Source: Lachnospiraceae bacterium (GTDB taxonomy: Bacteria > Bacillota > Clostridia > Lachnospirales > Lachnospiraceae). Taken from it: a DNA stretch of 64,000 bases. The position numbers and the translations under genes were made by a program. Numbering within the stretch: the first letter of the stretch is position 1; the number at the start of each line of letters is the position of its first letter. The stretch spans positions 1-64,000 of the forward strand of contig JAGBMJ010000039.1 of NCBI GenBank assembly GCA_017634975.1, in the 5' to 3' direction. The notes under the pieces are model-generated. The model was given only the letters and a program-made list of their open reading frames with translations, did not search any database and was not told where the DNA came from. This document shows, piece after piece, positions 35,001 to 43,529 of this stretch.

Positions 35001-35170
35001 CGAGCCGCCGGTCACCGGTCATCTCCTTAAGCGCCGACAACACGCCGGGGATCGTGGATCCGGAACATAAGGGCGGATACGATGATTATCTCGGAAAACC
35101 GGTAGAAAGCGAGAAACTGACAGAGACGATCCTGCGATTTCTGCCGGAAAGCAAGGTATTTTATATTTAG
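32033..35170 (+). CDS. Membrane EAL / histidine kinase / receiver hybrid, paralogue 1
   Basis: This is a 1045-residue membrane protein. Residues about 10-230 hold 6-7 spans of a sensor region. A relic GGDEF domain follows (LYNRVALIQDL, but SLNSF where GGDEF would be). The EAL domain covers about 400-650 with AEALIRL, SVNLS, FEIKES, VEGVET and QGYY, but DSYG replaces DDFG (D546 kept, Ser at 547), so c-di-GMP hydrolysis is doubtful. A HisKA/HATPase kinase follows with H668 (MSHEIRTP), N box NLLNNAVKY and GSGLGLAI. The C-terminal receiver has D968 (FLDKKMPG). It starts with TTG at 32033 after AGGGGG. It leads a tandem of three paralogues. Confidence 0.88.
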   Translation: MGDYLGVLFDSSFYITGFLICLCCLIYTRIQGHVGRTHNHFFIFLLLDVMVNALACTINDFTTPLAGTDTVAAFFQDTAAFLYFFTHSALGPMFYVYLVYTTGSIYIHRRKKRRFAMIMVPFLLMELAVIANFRNHWLYYLDADRIYHRQNGMYFIYIFSAYYFLLAIIESLRYWRSETRRRRSGMMYMLVITMIGVLVQMIWPQLEVEIFAESLALLGVMLFIEDEDDRIDATCHLYNRVALIQDLNGMFMMKQSFDLIVVHIYNPEMLNKVTGNVTTDELPNTVGDYLKNLNRHYEVYRISLNSFALKNVRADEAKNAEMPELIQKRFATPWEYEGVEIRLNALVMQASYPGEIHSVEDVYRMTDASPGVIPETKILRGHELDYLSREAEISLALRRGFQEHSYEVVYQPVYFLENMSIHAAEALIRLHDEKLGDIPPAEFIPIAERDGIIDEVGKFVLEEACMFLSSGLPGQMGIEYISVNLSVVQCMRSGFAAFAKDLAARYDIAPSLVSFEIKESTAVGDQPILLNAIRSLRNYGFRFSMDSYGTGFSDMHALYALDFDLIKIDRSILNRAEDSVGRIVLESCIRMIREMKRRILVEGVETKEQIEMLKKLEVDYVQGYYSSRPITKNELLGILRVTELARMEEQRANAASEAKSSFLANMSHEIRTPINAVLGMNEMIQRECDEPAIMEYAKEIETAGRNLLSLVNNILDYSKIEAGEMEIVEAEYDLKKALGDVIRSTYRKTQQKQLSFRVNISEELPARLYGDEFRLKQILTNLLNNAVKYTKEGGVRLSVEGQWYSDDEILMNVAVEDTGCGIREEDQDKLYEMFQRLDMERNRTIEGSGLGLAISYHLLQMMQGEISVESIYGSGTTFHVSLLQKATTKTRIRPFKADEIKAIFRDAGGTRRFEAPDAKLLIVDDTPLNHTVIKELLRTSKIQIDSAFSGEEGLALAEVKYYDIIFLDKKMPGKSGAETLAELRENKTSASRRSPVISLSADNTPGIVDPEHKGGYDDYLGKPVESEKLTETILRFLPESKVFYI

Positions 35171-35210
35171 GACATCCCATCATTTTAAGAAAGGATATGC
35201 AGGGTAAGTA

Positions 35211-37130
35211 ATGACGATCGGGTTATTCAATCAAACCGCTATGCTTTTGGGTGCTGCACTGTTATCGATCACGATACTGGTCTACAGCATGATCCAAAAC
35301 CGGGTCAGCCGTCAGCAGAACCGGCTGTTTTTGGCGATGGTCCTGAATGTTCTGATCGCTTCGGTGGCCAATCTCATTCGTTTCTATGCTTCCCCGTATG
35401 CAACCACGTCCGGGATCGCCAATATCGCTGTCAGAGCCTCACAGCTTTGTTATTATGCATTGCACAATACCCTTGCCATGATCTTCGGCATCTATGTGAC
35501 CAAAGTAAATTCTTCATGGGTACGGATGAAGGTGTGGATGTATTATCTATACGTAGTCCCCTGCATGATCCTGGAATTCCTGATCCTGACCAATCCATGG
35601 CATGAGATGTTCTTCTACTTTGATGCACAGATGAATATCCACCGGAATTTTATGGTATTACCGATGTATGCCGTATCCCTGGGGTATATCCTGTTTGCAC
35701 TTTCCAATCTGCTGTTCCACTGGAATGCGATCACAGGCAAGAGACAGATGGCGCTGGTATTTTATTTCGGGCTGGTCTTTGCCGGAATGATCATCCAGAT
35801 GCTCAACAGCAGTATCAAGAGCGAATTGCTCACGGAAGCCCTTGCCCTGATCGGTGTCATGCTTTTTATCGAAAAGGAAGATGACCGCATCGACCTGACG
35901 TGCGGCGTATATAACCGCGGAGCTATGATCGCGGATCTGCGAAACTATTTCCGCATGGGGCAGCGTACCCAGATCATCGGTATCCGTCTGACCAATGATG
36001 ACCTGATCCTGCGTCTTGCCGGGGAAAGCAGTCTGGATACTTTGAACCGTACGGTCACCGATGTTCTGAAGGAATGCTGTCCATGGTATGAGATCTATCG
36101 TGCCACACCAAGCGGTTTTATGATCATCAATACCGGTACACCGGAAAGTGCAGTTACCCTTTCGGAAAAGATCTATGTACGCTTTTTGGACGGGATCTAT
36201 ATGCCCGGTGCCGATACGCCGATCACAGCCACACTGCTCCGTGCCTCCATACCGGAGGATATGCTCTCGGTTTCGGACGTGCTGCTGATGTGCGATGCCT
36301 CCCTGCCGGAGAAAAAGCAGAAAGGCATCATCCATGGAAAACATCTTGCCTATCTGAAACGTAATACGGAGATCGAAGATGCATTGAACCGCGGACTGGC
36401 CGAACGAAATTTTAAGATCTTCTACCAGACCGTACACCGCAGCGACGATCTGAAACCGTTTGCAGTCAAGGCACTGGTACGTCTGAAGGATCCCGAACTC
36501 GGAGAAGTGATGCCGGGCGAATTTATTCCCCAGGCGGAGCGTACCGGCCAGATCCATCCGCTCGGCTGTCTGATCCTCGAAGAAGTCTGCGATTTTATAC
36601 GCAGCGGGGTACCGGCCAGACTGGGACTGGAATTGATCAATGTCAACCTGTCATTTGTGCAATGCTTGCAGCCGGGTTTTGCCGAGCGGATCACGAGTAT
36701 CGTGGAAAGCTATCAGGTACGGCCATCCATGCTGAATTTTGAGATCACCAAGCCGGTGAACAAAGATGATTACGAGATCCTGAACCGCATCATAAAAGAT
36801 CTGAAAAACAGAGGCTTTCTGTTCTCGATGGAAGATTTCGGAGCAGGGTATTCCAATATCCAGTCGATCCTGGCACTGGATTTTGATGTGGTAAAAGTCG
36901 ACAAATCCATTCTGTGGGCGGCTACGGAATCGGAGATGGGACGTATCGTATTGCGGAGTTCCATACGCATGATCCGGGATCTGAACCGCAAGATCCTGGT
37001 GGAAGGCGTGGAAAACGAGGAGCAGATCAAACTGTTAAAAGAACTCGGTGCGGATTATCTGCAGGGATATTATTTTTCCAGACCGGTTTCGGGAGAACAG
37101 CTGGAAGCAAACATGGTTTCGATGAGATAA
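35211..37130 (+). CDS. Membrane protein with degenerate GGDEF and EAL domains, paralogue 2
   Basis: This 639-residue paralogue of the flanking genes ends after the EAL domain, so it has no kinase. About six spans lie at residues 10-225. The relic GGDEF has ATPSGF in place of the motif. In the EAL domain the signature is KALVRL with Lys at residue 420 instead of the metal-binding Glu, and DDFG reads EDFG (Glu 541). VEGVEN and QGYY remain. Catalysis is therefore very unlikely; it may bind c-di-GMP or partners. It starts at an ATG 40 bp after paralogue 1 and 9 bp before paralogue 3, and is probably co-expressed. Confidence 0.88.
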   Translation: MTIGLFNQTAMLLGAALLSITILVYSMIQNRVSRQQNRLFLAMVLNVLIASVANLIRFYASPYATTSGIANIAVRASQLCYYALHNTLAMIFGIYVTKVNSSWVRMKVWMYYLYVVPCMILEFLILTNPWHEMFFYFDAQMNIHRNFMVLPMYAVSLGYILFALSNLLFHWNAITGKRQMALVFYFGLVFAGMIIQMLNSSIKSELLTEALALIGVMLFIEKEDDRIDLTCGVYNRGAMIADLRNYFRMGQRTQIIGIRLTNDDLILRLAGESSLDTLNRTVTDVLKECCPWYEIYRATPSGFMIINTGTPESAVTLSEKIYVRFLDGIYMPGADTPITATLLRASIPEDMLSVSDVLLMCDASLPEKKQKGIIHGKHLAYLKRNTEIEDALNRGLAERNFKIFYQTVHRSDDLKPFAVKALVRLKDPELGEVMPGEFIPQAERTGQIHPLGCLILEEVCDFIRSGVPARLGLELINVNLSFVQCLQPGFAERITSIVESYQVRPSMLNFEITKPVNKDDYEILNRIIKDLKNRGFLFSMEDFGAGYSNIQSILALDFDVVKVDKSILWAATESEMGRIVLRSSIRMIRDLNRKILVEGVENEEQIKLLKELGADYLQGYYFSRPVSGEQLEANMVSMR

Positions 37131-37139
37131 GGGGCATTT

Positions 37140-40100
37140 ATGGCAGACTACATCTCACAATTGCATGAAACGGGAATACTGATCGCTGCATTCCTTGTAG
37201 CGTTCTGCAGCCTGACCTATACGCTGTTCCAGAAGCGGACGACCAAGGTGCAGAACCGTCTCTTCGTGTGGCTTCTGCTGATCATCATGATGAACAGTGC
37301 CTGCGAAGTGTGTACGGTATTCCAGACACCCTATTGCAGAGAATATCTGTATGCCCGGGTATTGGTGGAAGTATCCATGTTCCTGTATTTCCTTATGCAT
37401 ACGATGCTCTGTCCTCTGATGTTCTTTTATGCACTGTTTGCCGGCGGTGTCATGATCCAGCGGCGTTCGCTCGGGAAGGGGTACCATCCGGTGTTCTTTA
37501 TCCCGTTTGTTTTTTCGGAATTATTGGTGGTCATGAACCCGTTTACCGGATGGGTATGGTCCTTTTCCACAGACTATGAATATCATCGAAACGGCGGCAT
37601 CTGGGTCATCTATGCGTGCGCCGGGATCTATTTTGTACTTGCGGCCGTGACGATGATCATGCGCCGGAAAGCGATCGGGAGAAACAAACGCTTTGCCCTG
37701 CTGATCTTCTTTATCGTCAATGTGATCGGGCTGCTGCTGCAGCTGGTGAATGGACAGCTGCATACGGAACTTTTTGTACAGGCTCTTGCGCTTAGCGGCG
37801 TCATGCTCACGATCGAGAACGAAGACGAACGGATGGATCTGTCGACCAAAGTCTATAACCGCGGAGCCCTGATGACGGATCTCAACACTTACCTGCGGCT
37901 GCGCAATCCGTTTTTTGTAATCTGTATCCGGATCACCAATTCCGACATGCTGCATCGTCTGCTCGGGGCGATCGATTCCGATCTGCTGCTGCAGAAAGTG
38001 GCAGAGTTTCTGAAGTCCATACATCCGGGATATTATATCTATCGACCGACCGTGGATACCTTCCTGTTGATCGTATTGGAACCGGATGCGCGCGTACACG
38101 ATCTGGCAGAACAGATCCGGAAACGTTTTGACGAGAGCTTTATGTTCCAGGGGGCAGAACTGATGCTGCAATCCACACTGATGCTGGCGCGTATACCGGG
38201 AGCTTTTTCCACACCGGAAGATATCCTGCTTTTGTGCGACGGACCGCTGCCGGCCAGAAATGCCGGGCCGATTTTGGAAGGAAAAGACCTGAACTATCTG
38301 CTGCGCCGTGCCGAAGTCGAAAGTGCGCTTCACCGCGGGCTTTCCGAAGGCGGATTTGAAGTGTATTATCAGCCGATCTACCGTATGCAGGGCATGTCGA
38401 TCTACTCGGCAGAGGCGTTGCTGCGTCTCAAGGACAGCCGGATTGGCAATATCATGCCCGATGAGTTTATTCCCATTGCCGAGCAGAATGGTCTGATCGA
38501 CCGTCTGGGCGATTATGTTCTGGAAGAAGTATGCATATTCTTATCCAGCGGTATCCCCACCGAAATGGGTCTGGAATGCATCAGTGTCAATCTGTCGGTA
38601 TTGCAGTGCCTGCAGCCGGATTTTGTAAAGCGTGTCATGGCGATCACCAAAAAATATGAGGTGAATTCGAGATATATAAATTTTGAAATCACAGAATCTG
38701 CAGCGGCAAGTGATTATGAGGTGCTCTCCGACGTGCTCCGGGAACTGAGGCGGTGCGGCTTCCTGTTCTCTCTGGATGATTACGGCATCGGCTACTCCAA
38801 TGTGCGTTCCATATTCTCGCTGGATTTTGATGTGATCAAAATCGACAAATCCATTCTCTGGGAAGTGCAGAGTGAAAATGAAAAGGAAACAAATAATGGC
38901 CAGATCATCCTGGAAAATTCGGTGCGGATGCTGCGGGAAATGAAGCTGAAGATCCTGGTGGAAGGTGTGGAAACCGCAGATCATCTGGAACTGCTGGAGC
39001 AGCTGCAGGTGGATTATCTGCAGGGATTCTACTTTTCCAGACCGGTCAGCAAGAACGAACTTCTCGGTATTCTGCGCGTGACGGAGCTGACCCGCATGGA
39101 AGAGCAGAGAGCGCGTGCGGCCAGCGAAGCCAAATCCAGCTTTCTGGCCAATATGTCCCATGAGATCCGCACCCCGATCAATGCCGTGCTGGGGATGAAT
39201 GAGATGATCCTGCGCGAGAGCAAAAACAAGCGCATTCTGGATTATGCGCACAATATCGAGGGGGCCGGGCGCACACTTGTGTCCCTGATCAATGATATCC
39301 TGGACTTTTCCAAGATCGAATCCGGCAGTATGGAGATCGTGGAAACGGAATACGACCTGAGTTCCGTGATCAATGATGTAGTCAATATGATCAATATCAA
39401 AGTCAGAGAAAAAGGGCTGGAGTTTAAGATCAAGGTGGATCCGGATCTGCCGGATGCCCTGTTTGGGGACGGTATGCGTTTCCGTCAGATCATGGTCAAC
39501 ATCCTGAACAATGCCGTGAAATATACCCCTCATGGCAGCATCACCCTGGAACTGACCGGCAGACTGCAGGAAAAAGACCGAGTATTGCTCAAAGCGGTGG
39601 TCACAGATACCGGCATCGGTATCAAAGAAGAAGATCTCGGCAAACTCTTCCGCAAATTCCAGCGTTTGGATATGACACAGAACAAGAGCATTGAAGGCAG
39701 CGGGCTGGGGCTGGCGATCACATACAACCTGCTGCAGATCATGCATGGGGAGATCGAGGCACGCTCAACCTACGGAAAGGGCTCTACCTTTACCGTGACA
39801 CTGCCGCAGAAGATACAGCGCTTCGACGCGATCGGTGATTTCCACAGGCGCTATCAGATGAATGTGAAGGAACAGCAGGCGGCTTACCATGAGAGCTTCC
39901 GGGCGCCGGATGCGCGGATCCTCGTGGTGGACGACACGCCGGTCAATCATACCGTGCTGAAAGAGCTGCTGAAGAAGACGAAGATTCTTATTGACTGCGC
40001 CTATTCCGGCAAGGAATGCATCGAAATGGTACAGCATGAGAAGTACGATCTGATCTTTCTGGATTACCGGATGCCGGAGATGGACGGTATCGAAACACTG

Positions 40101-40961
40101 CACTTTATGAAAGCTCTCGAAAACTATCCGAACCGGATGACTCCGGTAGTGGCACTGACGGCCAATGCCGTGGCCGGTGCGCGTGAAAACTTCCTGCGGG
40201 AAGGATTTGACGATTATATGATCAAACCGGTGGAGAGCCAGCGGCTGGAAGAAATGCTGATCCATTATCTGCCGTCCGAGAAAGTGCATCTGGTATCACA
40301 GCAGGAGGAGGAAGAAGAGCAGGAATCTGTCCGGACAGACGACTGGATCAACCGGCTGGGGGATCTGGATACCGAAACGGCGCTCAAAAACTGCGGTTCC
40401 GAAGACGGCTACCGGAGTGTGCTCAAGATCTATTATGACGGTCTGGAAACCAAGGCCGAGGATATCCGGAAGTATTATGATGCGCAGGACTGGGAGAATT
40501 ATACGATCCAGGTACATTCCCTGAAAAGCTCTTCCCGTGTGATCGGAGCAACTCAGCTCGGAGAAATGGCTGCGGAGCTGGAAAAAGCCGGAAACGAACA
40601 CGATATCGAACGGATCGCGGAAAAAACAGCGCCAATGCTTGAGAAATTCCGTGCTCTGGGGCTTGTCCTGAGTGAGATTTTTGAGGCAGATGCCGGGGAT
40701 GTCATTGAAAATGCGGCACATGCGAGTGAATATACCGTCGAAAAGGAAGAAATTTCGCCTTCGATGCTAAAAGATGCCTACGAAATGATGAAAGATTTTG
40801 CAAAATTGTACGATTATGATAATATGTTATACATACTGGATTCGCTGAAAGAATATAAACTGCCGCCCGAAGATGAAGAACGCGTCCGGGAAATCCGAAA
40901 GAAGACAGAGGAATTCAAATGGGAAATGATATTGGATTTACTGAAGAAGACCAGCTGCTGA
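37140..40961 (+). CDS. Membrane EAL / histidine kinase / receiver / HPt hybrid, paralogue 3
   Basis: This 1273-residue protein is the most complete of the three. It has a 6-7 span sensor, then a relic GGDEF (PTVDTF). The EAL domain is intact: AEALLRL with E425, SVNLS, FEITES, DDYGIGYS, IKIDKS, VEGVET and QGFY. The kinase follows with H674 (MSHEIRTP) and GSGLGLAI, then a receiver with D975 (FLDYRMPEMDG) and SALTAN-like ALTANAV. The HPt domain has H1126 (VHSLKSS), followed by a charged helical tail. It is predicted to hydrolyse c-di-GMP and run a phosphorelay. AAGGGG sits before the ATG. It overlaps the next gene by 43 bp. Confidence 0.9.
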   Translation: MADYISQLHETGILIAAFLVAFCSLTYTLFQKRTTKVQNRLFVWLLLIIMMNSACEVCTVFQTPYCREYLYARVLVEVSMFLYFLMHTMLCPLMFFYALFAGGVMIQRRSLGKGYHPVFFIPFVFSELLVVMNPFTGWVWSFSTDYEYHRNGGIWVIYACAGIYFVLAAVTMIMRRKAIGRNKRFALLIFFIVNVIGLLLQLVNGQLHTELFVQALALSGVMLTIENEDERMDLSTKVYNRGALMTDLNTYLRLRNPFFVICIRITNSDMLHRLLGAIDSDLLLQKVAEFLKSIHPGYYIYRPTVDTFLLIVLEPDARVHDLAEQIRKRFDESFMFQGAELMLQSTLMLARIPGAFSTPEDILLLCDGPLPARNAGPILEGKDLNYLLRRAEVESALHRGLSEGGFEVYYQPIYRMQGMSIYSAEALLRLKDSRIGNIMPDEFIPIAEQNGLIDRLGDYVLEEVCIFLSSGIPTEMGLECISVNLSVLQCLQPDFVKRVMAITKKYEVNSRYINFEITESAAASDYEVLSDVLRELRRCGFLFSLDDYGIGYSNVRSIFSLDFDVIKIDKSILWEVQSENEKETNNGQIILENSVRMLREMKLKILVEGVETADHLELLEQLQVDYLQGFYFSRPVSKNELLGILRVTELTRMEEQRARAASEAKSSFLANMSHEIRTPINAVLGMNEMILRESKNKRILDYAHNIEGAGRTLVSLINDILDFSKIESGSMEIVETEYDLSSVINDVVNMINIKVREKGLEFKIKVDPDLPDALFGDGMRFRQIMVNILNNAVKYTPHGSITLELTGRLQEKDRVLLKAVVTDTGIGIKEEDLGKLFRKFQRLDMTQNKSIEGSGLGLAITYNLLQIMHGEIEARSTYGKGSTFTVTLPQKIQRFDAIGDFHRRYQMNVKEQQAAYHESFRAPDARILVVDDTPVNHTVLKELLKKTKILIDCAYSGKECIEMVQHEKYDLIFLDYRMPEMDGIETLHFMKALENYPNRMTPVVALTANAVAGARENFLREGFDDYMIKPVESQRLEEMLIHYLPSEKVHLVSQQEEEEEQESVRTDDWINRLGDLDTETALKNCGSEDGYRSVLKIYYDGLETKAEDIRKYYDAQDWENYTIQVHSLKSSSRVIGATQLGEMAAELEKAGNEHDIERIAEKTAPMLEKFRALGLVLSEIFEADAGDVIENAAHASEYTVEKEEISPSMLKDAYEMMKDFAKLYDYDNMLYILDSLKEYKLPPEDEERVREIRKKTEEFKWEMILDLLKKTSC

Positions 40962-41770
40962 TGGGGCTTCTGAAGGAGATCGATGAAAAAGAAGAAAAAA
41001 AACAGGTCTATAATAAGGTGCTCCTGATCCGTAAGGAAGAAACCTTCCTGGTCAATACCATCAAGAATAACCTGGATAAGAACGGCTTTTTGTTTGTGGA
41101 AACCGCCATGAGCGTCCGGGAACTGAACGAAAAGAAGGATTCGGCCGAACTGATGCTTATGTATGTGGACGATACCATTGACGAAGCACGGGATGTTCTG
41201 GTTTTTGTAAAGGATCTGCTTCTGGAAGAAGGCAAGGAGCTGGTTCTCCTCGGGGATCGTAATGAAGTGGTCTCCGTCGAAAAAGTCATTCCGAAAGAAC
41301 TGATCGCCGGTATATTTGAACGGCCTTTTGATATGCGTGCCATTATGGACCGCGTCGGAGATTTTCTGATCCAGCAGAGGATGCAGCAGAATAAGAAGAT
41401 GATCCTGATCGTCGATGACGATCCGACCTATCTGAAACTGATCAAGGAATGGCTGAAAGACGACTATCGCGTCAGTATGGCCAATTCCGGTATGCAGGCG
41501 ATCACCTGGCTTGCAAACAACTGTGCGGATCTGGTCCTCCTGGACTATGAGATGCCCACGATCAAGGGCTCCAAAGTGCTGGAAATGCTGCGCTCCGATG
41601 CGCAGATCGCCGACACTCCGGTCATGTTTCTGACCGGCAAGAGCGATAAGCAGAGCATCATCGATGTGCTTGCTCTGAAACCGGCCGGTTATCTGCTCAA
41701 GAGCATTGACCGGAAAACACTTTTGGAAACGCTGAATAAATTTTTTGTGGAACAGAGGTATAAAAAGTAG
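40919..41770 (+). CDS. Receiver protein with degenerate first and functional second receiver
   Basis: This 283-residue cytoplasmic protein has two receiver-like halves. The N-terminal half (about residues 28-150) has the receiver fold pattern but lacks the acidic pocket and a phospho-Asp. The C-terminal half is complete: ILIVDDDPTY, D209 in LVLLDYEMP, and a lysine in YLLKSID. There is no DNA-binding or enzymatic output. It could be the terminal or shuttle acceptor for the HPt domain upstream. GAGGAA at 40908-40913 supports the ATG at 40919, giving a 43-bp overlap. An alternative in-frame ATG at 40961 would overlap by one base but has no ribosome site. Confidence 0.85.
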   Translation: MGNDIGFTEEDQLLMGLLKEIDEKEEKKQVYNKVLLIRKEETFLVNTIKNNLDKNGFLFVETAMSVRELNEKKDSAELMLMYVDDTIDEARDVLVFVKDLLLEEGKELVLLGDRNEVVSVEKVIPKELIAGIFERPFDMRAIMDRVGDFLIQQRMQQNKKMILIVDDDPTYLKLIKEWLKDDYRVSMANSGMQAITWLANNCADLVLLDYEMPTIKGSKVLEMLRSDAQIADTPVMFLTGKSDKQSIIDVLALKPAGYLLKSIDRKTLLETLNKFFVEQRYKK

Positions 41771-41775
41771 GCATT

Positions 41776-42720
41776 ATGAATAAATTTCTGAATAAACTGG
41801 AACTCAAGTGGGGCAAGTATGCGATCGAGCGCCTGCCCATGTATATGTTGATCTTATATGCGATCGGCTTCGTCATGCAGATCGTGAACCCGAATATTAT
41901 TGATGTGATTTCATTAAACCCGTATGCCATCCTGCACGGACAGGTATGGAGGCTGTTCAGCTGGCTGTTGATCCCGCCCAGAGTCCTTTCCGATCCGGGT
42001 TCGTTGTTTTTTGGCCTCATTGCTTTGTATTTTTATTATTCGATTGGCATGTCGCTGGAACGCACATGGGGAGCTTTCAATTTTAATTTATATATTTTTT
42101 CGGGCATTCTTTTTACCGTTTTGGGAGCCTTTATCATGTTTTGCTATATCGAACTGAGCGGAAACGGGCTGACCGCGGTCACAGATGCACGATTAACGGC
42201 ACTCAACGGGGAACTGCCTGCGATCTACGGCGGCAGCTATGTCTATCTGTCTCTGGCCGCATTCTTTTCGACCTATTATATCAATATGTCGATCTTTTTG
42301 GCGTTTGCGGCGACTTATCCGGATATGCAGGTGCTGCTGATGTTCTTTATCCCGATCAAAGTGAAATTTCTCGGAGTGGTCTATCTGATCATCCTGATCG
42401 CTGAAGCAGCCCAGATGTGGCCGTATGGTCTGTTTGTGATCGGCGCATCACTTTTAAACTTTTTTATATTTTTTATCGCAAACCGGCATCGTACACTTGG
42501 CACGCCGCAGATGCGTGCGCGGCAGAAGCAGTTTCGCAGACATATGCGTGAAGCAACCGTACGGCAGAATGTGATCGCCAAGCACAAATGTGCGATCTGC
42601 GGACGGACCAGCGACGAATATCCGGATCTGGAATTCCGTTTCTGTTCCAAATGTGCCGGCAATTACGAATACTGCCAGGATCATCTGTACACACACAGGC
42701 ATATCGAAAAGAATGGGTAA
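41776..42720 (+). CDS. Rhomboid-like membrane protein without catalytic residues, zinc-ribbon tail
   Basis: This 314-residue protein has six spans. The order of motifs is rhomboid-like: an HGQVWRLFSW block at the first loop and SLERTWGAFNFN after the second or third span. The GxSG serine and catalytic histidine are not seen, so it is probably a pseudoprotease. The cytoplasmic C-terminus (about residues 270-310) carries CAICGRT, FCSKCAGNYEYC and HLYTHRH, a probable zinc site. The function is unknown. It begins 5 bp after the receiver gene, implying co-expression with the signalling locus. A dispersed repeat follows. Confidence 0.75.
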   Translation: MNKFLNKLELKWGKYAIERLPMYMLILYAIGFVMQIVNPNIIDVISLNPYAILHGQVWRLFSWLLIPPRVLSDPGSLFFGLIALYFYYSIGMSLERTWGAFNFNLYIFSGILFTVLGAFIMFCYIELSGNGLTAVTDARLTALNGELPAIYGGSYVYLSLAAFFSTYYINMSIFLAFAATYPDMQVLLMFFIPIKVKFLGVVYLIILIAEAAQMWPYGLFVIGASLLNFFIFFIANRHRTLGTPQMRARQKQFRRHMREATVRQNVIAKHKCAICGRTSDEYPDLEFRFCSKCAGNYEYCQDHLYTHRHIEKNG

Positions 42721-42721
42721 A

Positions 42722-42756
42722 CACCTCATCAGTCAGCTTCCCCTCAAGCGGAGGCC
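42722..42756 (-). repeat. Dispersed REP-like repeat, copy 3 (inverted)
   Basis: The reverse complement reads GGCCTCCGCTTGAGGGGAAG and ends GATGAGGTG, matching the ends of the copies at 7289-7332 and 13321-13363. It starts two bases after the stop of the rhomboid-like gene. Confidence 0.6.
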
Positions 42757-42788
42757 AATAAAATACATTTTGGGAGAGAAGAATAAAA

Positions 42789-43529
42789 ATGGCACAGCCT
42801 ACGGAACAGGAATTTATACAGAAGATCAGTGAACTGAAGGAAACCGGGATCCTGCAGGGCGGATATCTTACGGAGGAGCAGATCGAGGAGGTCTTTCCGG
42901 CACTGACACAGGAGCAGCGAAGCCTGCTTCTGGATTATTTCAAAGAAAACAAGATCGGGATCGGGGAGGCACTTCCGGATTCCGAGATCTTAAACGAGGA
43001 GCAGCAGTCACATTTTCATATGTATCTGGAAGAGCTGGAAGAGATGGAGACCATCGACAATGACCTGCGCCGCGTATTGATCATGAATGCGTTAAACGGA
43101 GACCGTGACGCGAAGGAACGCCTCACCAATTCCTATCTGCGTACCGTCATCGATATCGCAAAGCTCTATACCGGACAGGGCGCGGATCTGCCGGATCTGG
43201 TCGGAGAAGGTAATGTAGCGCTGGCCATGGCGATCGCCGGACTGGACAGCATCGAAAAGCCGGAAGACTGCGATGAGATGGTGAGCCGCAGCATCATGAA
43301 TGCGATGGAAGAACTGATCGGCGCAGAAAACGACCAGCTCGAAGCCCTGCAGGAGATGGTGGAGATCATCGGCAAAGTATTGAATATCGCAAAACCTCTG
43401 TCGGAGGAACTGCGCCGTAAAGTGACGATCACAGAACTGACACAGGAGAGTGAACTCACTGAAGAAGAGATCAAAGATGCGATCCGTTTTTCCGGCGACT
43501 TAAGAGAATATATCGCGGAGGAGTCATGA
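42789..43529 (+). CDS. Sigma-70 region 2-like protein
   Basis: This is a 246-residue soluble acidic protein. Residues about 97-145 resemble sigma factor regions 1.2-2: DRDAKERLTNSYLRTVIDIA and DLPDLVGEGNVALAMAIAGLD, where true sigma-70 proteins have DLIQEGNIGLMKAV. A later segment (RRKVTITELTQESELTEEEIKDAI) looks like region 3. No region 4 helix-turn-helix is apparent and the N-terminal 90 residues are unassigned. It may be a divergent sigma factor or a sigma-derived regulator. It overlaps the next gene by 4 bp and lies close to the hybrid kinase locus. Confidence 0.7.
   Translation: MAQPTEQEFIQKISELKETGILQGGYLTEEQIEEVFPALTQEQRSLLLDYFKENKIGIGEALPDSEILNEEQQSHFHMYLEELEEMETIDNDLRRVLIMNALNGDRDAKERLTNSYLRTVIDIAKLYTGQGADLPDLVGEGNVALAMAIAGLDSIEKPEDCDEMVSRSIMNAMEELIGAENDQLEALQEMVEIIGKVLNIAKPLSEELRRKVTITELTQESELTEEEIKDAIRFSGDLREYIAEES

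Noticed and set aside
38541-39746. Antisense frames within the EAL hybrid genes
   Set aside because: They mirror strongly coding DNA and show no start signal or known domain.
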